Below are positions 41,565-45,605 of a stretch of 45,605 nucleotides of DNA, in pieces. The DNA comes from Akkermansia muciniphila (lineage in GTDB: Bacteria; Verrucomicrobiota; Verrucomicrobiia; Verrucomicrobiales; Akkermansiaceae): NCBI GenBank assembly GCA_945873305.1, contig CAMCCX010000014.1:1-45605 (forward strand), written 5' to 3'. The notes under the pieces were generated by a model. The model was not told the DNA's origin. It searched no databases and saw only the letters and a program-made list of their open reading frames with translations. Position 1 is the first letter of the stretch; every line of letters starts with the position of its first letter. The translations under genes and the position numbers were made by a program.

Positions 41565-41574
41565 TTACTGAAAA
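41555..41574. promoter_or_regulatory. AT-rich palindrome at a likely recombination junction
   Basis: TTTTCAG (41555-41561) and CTGAAAA (41568-41574) are perfect inverted arms around AATTTA. It lies where a minus-strand and a plus-strand gene remnant both lose their 5' ends. It may be an operator left from a deleted divergent pair. Confidence 0.35.
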
Positions 41575-41606
41575 CATGGAACTCATGCAGGACAAACCAG
41601 CGCTGA

Positions 41607-42224
41607 ACCCCGAATCCCAAAACCCGCCACCACGCCACGCCGGTTCCGCTCGACCCGCCCCGCCGGCTCGTGACGCATGGGATTTACGCGTTCGTCCGGA
41701 ACCCGATGCAACTTTCCATGACTTCGTTGCTTCTGCTGGAATCCATTTTTCTCCTGAGTCCGTGGCCCGCCATTCTCGCTCTGATAGGCGTTGTCTATTC
41801 GGAAGGACTCGCGCGGTGGTCGGAAAATCAGGACATGCGGGGTCGTTTCGGGGCGGATTGGTCGAACTATCATCACGCGGTCCGGGCGTGGTGGCCGCGC
41901 TGGCGGCCCCGGATCGGCGAGCCATGCGAACTCTGGCCGAATCACCGCTGTGGCCCCTGCTCCGAGGACGCGCGGTGGTTCCAACTCCGCCAACCACACC
42001 GGCTCGAGCTCCGCGATGCAAACGTTTGGACTGGCCCGCCACTGCTCCGCGTGACCTGGCATCATCCATCGTCCGGCCGGCGCGAGGACGGGGTCCGGGC
42101 CATCGCGATGGCGCTGCAACACCTCAGCCTGCCTTGGGCGCTCATCGGCTGGGTCGCGGGGCTTCCCGGTATTTCCCACTCGCTGCAAATCTGCTTCGAC
42201 GCGGCGGGAACAGCAAAGCGTTAG
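41607..42224 (+). pseudogene. 5'-truncated isoprenylcysteine methyltransferase-like gene with CxxC domain
   Basis: The frame opens after a TGA at 41604-41606 and has no ATG before the conserved part; a GTG at 41670 would start inside it. VPLDPPRRLVTHGIYAFVRNPMQLS and later WSNYHHAVRAWWPRWRP are hallmarks of the ICMT/PEMT-like membrane methyltransferase fold, with one hydrophobic pair of helices at about 41710-41800. A following segment with CGPCSEDARWF looks like a thiol-disulfide (DCC-like) domain. Intact relatives have several more N-terminal membrane helices, missing here, so this is probably a non-functional remnant. It converges with the fic gene at a distance of 16 nt. Confidence 0.6.
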
Positions 42225-42240
42225 TTTGGCTCGATGCCTT

Positions 42241-43635
42241 TCAGCTCCAACCTTTGCTCCACGCGTCAAACTCCGAAGGCCTGAGCCGGTAGCGCGCGAT
42301 GTTTCCACCATGCAGGCAACCGAGCTCGGTTTCCACGACCTCGATGAACTTGGAGCGCTCCGCTTGCGGAATGACCTTCACCGCCTCTGAGGCGATCCAC
42401 TTCGCGGCGACGCGCTTGTTCATCACCCCCAGCACGACCTCCCGCACGAAATTCCCGATCACCGCGCGGTGACGCAGGCGGAATGGATCGGGATCGCCCA
42501 AAGACTGCCGCACCGCCGAGTAGCGCGCACAAGACCGGCGGTAGGCCCAGGCAAACACGTCCCGCAGATACTCGACGCGGTTCAACTCGTAAACGCCTAG
42601 CAGTCCGCCGATATAGTCGTGCGAATCCACATCCACGAACGACAACGGACAAAGGTTATAACGGATGAGCGGGATGTTCGCCGCCAGCCGCGAAACCCGC
42701 TTATTCACGTCTTCAAACGGCTGCAAGTAAGGCAAATGCACCATCGCGAAAAACGCCTGCTCGAACGGATTCCGCACGGCAGCCGCCTTCACCAGAATCT
42801 GCTCGAACCGCTCCTCGATTTGTTGCGGCACCTCCAGCGGATGAAAGACGGTCCCGCTGATCCCGACCGGCCGCGAACGCACGCGCCCGCTGGCCCCGGG
42901 ATCGGGCAGCAGGTTGTCGGACAGCAGGGCATGGAGATTGCAGATCGTGTAGCGGTTGAAATCAATTTCTCCCGCTTCGTCGGCCAGCATCTCGATGGCG
43001 GCCTTGTGATTGAGGATCATCTGCGTTTCCTGGGTGGCTTTGCCCTCGGCGTCTTCGCCGATTTCAAGCAGCCGCTGGGTTTCTAGCAGCGAGTAGGTGT
43101 TGCCTTCGAGCCGGCTGGAGTTCCACGAGAGATCGATGAGCAGGCGGTCCATCACCTGCCGCATGTAGGTGCCGGCGGGAAGCGCGCTCAACCCGACCTG
43201 GCCGAGGTCTTCGAGTTCCTTCCGCAAACTTTCCGGCAGGTAGAACGTGTGATTGGGCTGATAGGCATCGAGAAACGCCCCCTGATAGCCCACGGGTGTC
43301 CGCTCCGAAACGGGGAGTTGGATGACCGCGCGGATTTCCCGGGCTGCGGGTGACAGCCAGTCATTGCGGGTTTTGTAAACGGGCGGCTCTTCCCGCACCA
43401 TGGAGGTCGTCGGGAAATGATCTGGTTCGGGGACGAGGTAACGCCGGGCGCGTCCCTTGCCTTTGGGAGCGAGTCGATTTTCGGAGACGAGTTGGTCGAG
43501 CCGCCGCTGCAAGGTGCGCTTGGGGAATCCAAGGGCGGGAATTGCCAGCAGCTCTTTAACGGACGCGCCGGACGGGCCCCCCGCGATGATGCGGAGCAGA
43601 TGATCGAATTCGTGGGCTGGAATTTGAAGTGGCAC
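42241..43635 (-). CDS. Fic-domain protein with N-terminal winged helix and degenerate catalytic motif
   Basis: A 464-residue protein. Residues about 8-68 form a winged helix (VKELLAIPALGFPKRTLQRRLDQL, then basic KGKGRARRY). The Fic domain spans about 160-370. An inhibitory motif SSRLEGN (173-179) of the class II type is intact. The active-site loop reads QPFEDVNKRVSR (305-316) where AMPylating Fic proteins have HPFxxGNGRxxR: the catalytic His is Gln305 and the first Gly is Val310. A different or absent transferase activity is therefore likely. The only start is a GTG at 43635, directly after an in-frame TAA ATC. That GTG lies inside one of six operator-like half-sites. Confidence 0.88.
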   Translation of the reverse strand: MPLQIPAHEFDHLLRIIAGGPSGASVKELLAIPALGFPKRTLQRRLDQLVSENRLAPKGKGRARRYLVPEPDHFPTTSMVREEPPVYKTRNDWLSPAAREIRAVIQLPVSERTPVGYQGAFLDAYQPNHTFYLPESLRKELEDLGQVGLSALPAGTYMRQVMDRLLIDLSWNSSRLEGNTYSLLETQRLLEIGEDAEGKATQETQMILNHKAAIEMLADEAGEIDFNRYTICNLHALLSDNLLPDPGASGRVRSRPVGISGTVFHPLEVPQQIEERFEQILVKAAAVRNPFEQAFFAMVHLPYLQPFEDVNKRVSRLAANIPLIRYNLCPLSFVDVDSHDYIGGLLGVYELNRVEYLRDVFAWAYRRSCARYSAVRQSLGDPDPFRLRHRAVIGNFVREVVLGVMNKRVAAKWIASEAVKVIPQAERSKFIEVVETELGCLHGGNIARYRLRPSEFDAWSKGWS

Positions 43636-43749
43636 GATTTACGGCTTAAGTGGCATGATTGCTTCCGAATCATGCCAAAACCACCGCTTTTATGGCACGA
43701 TTATCCGAATCATGCCAGTAAAATTTCAAATTTCGCCAAAATCATGCCA
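43630..43749. promoter_or_regulatory. Array of six TGGCAYGATT half-sites at the fic start
   Basis: TGGCAYGATT or its complement occurs at 43630-43639, 43651-43660, 43668-43677 (complement), 43693-43702, 43708-43717 (complement) and 43740-43749 (complement). Sites 2 and 3 form a perfect 10-bp palindrome with a 7-nt spacer, sites 4 and 5 a palindrome with one mismatch and a 5-nt spacer. Sites 1, 2 and 4 are 21 and 42 bp apart, near whole helical turns. The first covers the fic GTG. This looks like an operator for cooperative binding, possibly by the winged helix of the Fic protein itself. Confidence 0.7.
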
Positions 43750-43835
43750 CTTGAGGCTTCGATTTTCTGGAATGGCTCGGTCTGTATTAGTTTTCGTCTT
43801 GGCACCGGGGGTGGGATGAGGCCACTGTGCGGCGC

Positions 43836-44819
43836 ATGAAATTCAATCTCCTTCCGTTGGCGGGCGCTGTGTTTATTTCCACCTTCGGAATCGGTTCCGG
43901 ACAAACCTCTCCCGCCATCGATTTGGAGGCTCGCAAGGCTTCGGTCGTCAATCTGGAGTCCCACATCGCCCAGCGGGAATCACGCCTGGCGGAACTCCGC
44001 CAGGACATCGCGACCCTCGACGGTCGCATCGAAAAGCGCTTGGACGACGTGGTTAAAATGCTGGCAGACACGACCGACTCACAAGACTCGAAAAGAAAGG
44101 TTTCCCAGATCAAACTGGACGCGATCCATGGCCTCAGGCGCGCCATCGACCTCTACGCGGCCAAGCGCAGGGAAATCAGCGAGCGGATCAGGAAAGGCGA
44201 TGACGCCGCACTGGGCGATCTCGGGAAATTCGACGAACGGATCAATAACCGGATCGCGCAAATCGTGGAGCTCAGCAAGTCGTTTCCCGGCCATGAGGAT
44301 GTGAAAAAATACGAGTCCGACGGAGGCTCCTACTGGGATGGCTACGACAATGAAAACTCACGGATCAGTGAGGAATGGAAGCAAAGCCGCCGTGACAGCG
44401 TCCAAGGTAAAAAACAGCGCGACGAAATCAACACCGCTATCCGCGAGGGCATCGAGCGCCTCGATCAGCGCCGCCGCTCGTTGCAGGACGCGCTCGCCAA
44501 TCGCAATCCATCCGACTCGGCCCGCAAGCTCTACACGCAGGAGCTTGGCCAGATCGACGCCCAGTCGGAGAACCTGAAAAAGCAACTGGCGGAAATCACC
44601 ATGTCTAGCGGCGGCGCGACCCGCCAACCGAGTCTCGACGAGGCCGTCGATCTCGGACAACTGCTCGACGACGCGCGCAAGGACCTTCGTTCGGATATCT
44701 CAACCCTCTTCCGGCTCTATGACGGCTTCGACCGAGAGCGCGCCCATCTCGCCGGGCTGAAGGAAAATCTAGCGGCGCGCAAGGCCTGGCTGGAAAAGAA
44801 CGCCCCTGCCGGAAAGTGA
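43836..44819 (+). CDS. Secreted coiled-coil protein of unknown function
   Basis: A 327-residue protein with a signal peptide (residues 1-22, MKFNLLPLAGAVFISTFGIG) and then mostly charged heptad-like helices: ARKASVVNLESHIAQRESRLAELRQDIATLDGRIEKRLDD is typical, as are RLDQRRRSLQDALANRN and LGQIDAQSENLKKQL. A Tyr/Asp-rich break, GSYWDGYDNENSR, interrupts the coil near residue 165. No enzyme motif is seen; it is probably a periplasmic structural or cell-wall-associated protein. The ATG at 43836 is chosen over a GTG three codons upstream because it begins the signal peptide. It is divergent from fic and converges with proA. Confidence 0.75.
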   Translation: MKFNLLPLAGAVFISTFGIGSGQTSPAIDLEARKASVVNLESHIAQRESRLAELRQDIATLDGRIEKRLDDVVKMLADTTDSQDSKRKVSQIKLDAIHGLRRAIDLYAAKRREISERIRKGDDAALGDLGKFDERINNRIAQIVELSKSFPGHEDVKKYESDGGSYWDGYDNENSRISEEWKQSRRDSVQGKKQRDEINTAIREGIERLDQRRRSLQDALANRNPSDSARKLYTQELGQIDAQSENLKKQLAEITMSSGGATRQPSLDEAVDLGQLLDDARKDLRSDISTLFRLYDGFDRERAHLAGLKENLAARKAWLEKNAPAGK

Positions 44820-44831
44820 CTCGCGCGGCGG

Positions 44832-45605
44832 TTAGGCTCTCACCTGGCCGCTTCCGCGGACGCGGTACTGGTAGCTGGTGAGCTCGCGCAAACCCATCGG
44901 CCCGCGGGCGTGGAGCTTGTCGGTGGAAATGCCGATTTCCGCGCCGAAACCGAACTCGCCGCCGTCGGCGAAGCGGGTGGAGACGTTGTGGAAAACACAG
45001 GCGGAGTCGACTTCCCGCAGGAACCGCTCGGCAGCCACGCGATCCGTGGTGACGATGACATCGGTGTGATGCGAGCCGTATCGGTTGATGTGGGCGACAG
45101 CTTCCTCGAGCGAGCCGACGATCTTGATGGATAGAATGAGATCGAGGTATTCGGTGCTCCAGTCTTCCTCGGTGGCGGGCAGAATGTCGGCGAGATGCTT
45201 GCGGGTTTCCTCGCAACCGCGGAGCTCGACGTTTTTCGCGCGCAGGGCGGCGGCGACTTTCGGGAGGAATGAATCCGCGATCTCGCGGTGGACGAGCAGG
45301 GTTTCCAGCGCGTTGCAGACGCCGCATTTGTGGGTCTTGGAATTCACCGTGAGCGCGACGGCCATTTCCTGGTCGGCGTCCTTGTCTGCGAAGAGGTGGC
45401 AGATGCCGTCATAGTGTTTGATCACGGGCATGCGGGCGAGCGAGACGACGGTCTCGATCAATCCCTTGCCGCCACGCGGGATGATGAGGTCGAGCCACTT
45501 GTCCATGCCCGCCAGAACCGCCACGCTTTCGCGGTCGGTGAAAGGGATGAGCTGGATCGCGTGCTCGGGCGCGCCAGCTGCGGCGAGGGCTTCCGCGATG
45601 GCGAC
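44832..45605 (-). CDS. proA: Gamma-glutamyl phosphate reductase ProA (C-terminal part)
   Basis: ProA reduces gamma-glutamyl phosphate with NADPH to the semialdehyde in proline synthesis. The frame runs off the right edge, so the N-terminus is missing; 257 residues are visible. They include DLIIPRGGKGLIETV (ProA-specific), KCGVCNALETLLVH with the catalytic Cys, GSHHTDVIVT and the C-terminal GAEIGISTDKLHARGPMGLRELTSYQYRVRG. These are aldehyde-dehydrogenase-fold landmarks of ProA. The frame is open through the whole of 45525-45605, so internal start codons there are not the true start. It converges with the coiled-coil gene; no terminator is seen between them. Confidence 0.95.
   Translation of the reverse strand, partial: VAIAEALAAAGAPEHAIQLIPFTDRESVAVLAGMDKWLDLIIPRGGKGLIETVVSLARMPVIKHYDGICHLFADKDADQEMAVALTVNSKTHKCGVCNALETLLVHREIADSFLPKVAAALRAKNVELRGCEETRKHLADILPATEEDWSTEYLDLILSIKIVGSLEEAVAHINRYGSHHTDVIVTTDRVAAERFLREVDSACVFHNVSTRFADGGEFGFGAEIGISTDKLHARGPMGLRELTSYQYRVRGSGQVRA

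Noticed and set aside
41576-42292. 238-codon plus-strand frame starting MELMQDKPALNP
   Set aside because: Its sequence shows no domain, while the frame shifted by one base carries clear methyltransferase motifs; the latter is the real remnant.
1-45605. Frequent CTAAC/GTTAG and CTA codons before A- or G-starting codons
   Set aside because: A rough count of about 30 pentamers is not above the number expected from base composition.

Overview
The window reads as chromosomal DNA of a Gram-negative bacterium, most probably a member of the Verrucomicrobia. It is high in GC, by eye about 60-65%. The taxonomic reasons are a MurC-MurB fusion inside a division/cell-wall cluster with a divergent FtsZ, lipopolysaccharide genes (lpxD, an msbA-like exporter, an acyltransferase), an IleRS with HMGT in place of HIGH, and start codons that mostly lack a Shine-Dalgarno sequence. 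The placement is inferred from family features and not from a database match. No rRNA, tRNA, CRISPR array, prophage or insertion sequence was seen.

Layout. Positions 1-3700 (minus) form an outer-membrane operon: skp/ompH, lpxD, an msbA-like ABC exporter and the start of an LpxL-like acyltransferase that leaves the window. At 3835-5572 are two divergent genes of unknown function. At 5575-16333 (minus) is the division and peptidoglycan operon in the order murG, murC::murB, ddl, ftsQ, ftsA, ftsZ, a hexose-6-phosphate mutarotase and murJ, with overlapping or nearly touching genes. Divergent from it, 16576-19635 (plus) carries rmlB, rmlA and a reductase that resembles the plant NRS/ER epimerase-reductase; no rmlC is present. 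At 19685-24358 (minus) are an unknown gene, nrdR, lspA and ileS. A plus-strand opgG meets a minus-strand CorC/HlyC-type protein tail to tail. At 27514-31509 (plus) a Fur-family regulator precedes sufC, sufB and sufD. A PIN-PhoH ATPase (minus) is followed by ccoG, a 46-residue membrane peptide and a SafE-type membrane protein, all plus. Then come a HAD phosphatase, an RppH-type Nudix hydrolase, a NarL-type two-component pair, a Tat-exported M15-like peptidase and lnt.

From about 41450 the window looks more accessory. There is a truncated ORF coupled to lnt, a 5'-truncated methyltransferase remnant and a Fic-domain protein whose catalytic His is replaced by Gln. In front of the fic gene is a six-copy array of a 10-bp operator-like half-site. 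A secreted coiled-coil protein and the C-terminal part of proA (running off the end) close the window.

Most of the window serves the cell envelope: lipid A and lipoprotein maturation (lpxD, lspA, lnt), lipid II synthesis and flipping (murG, murCB, ddl, murJ), division (ftsQAZ), a deoxysugar for surface glycans (rml) and periplasmic glucan (opgG). The observations most worth checking are the fic operator array and degenerate Fic motif, the NRS/ER-like enzyme replacing rmlC/rmlD, the altered FtsZ T7 loop, and a hairpin repeat reused directly after stop codons. I did not find a clear new multi-gene system.
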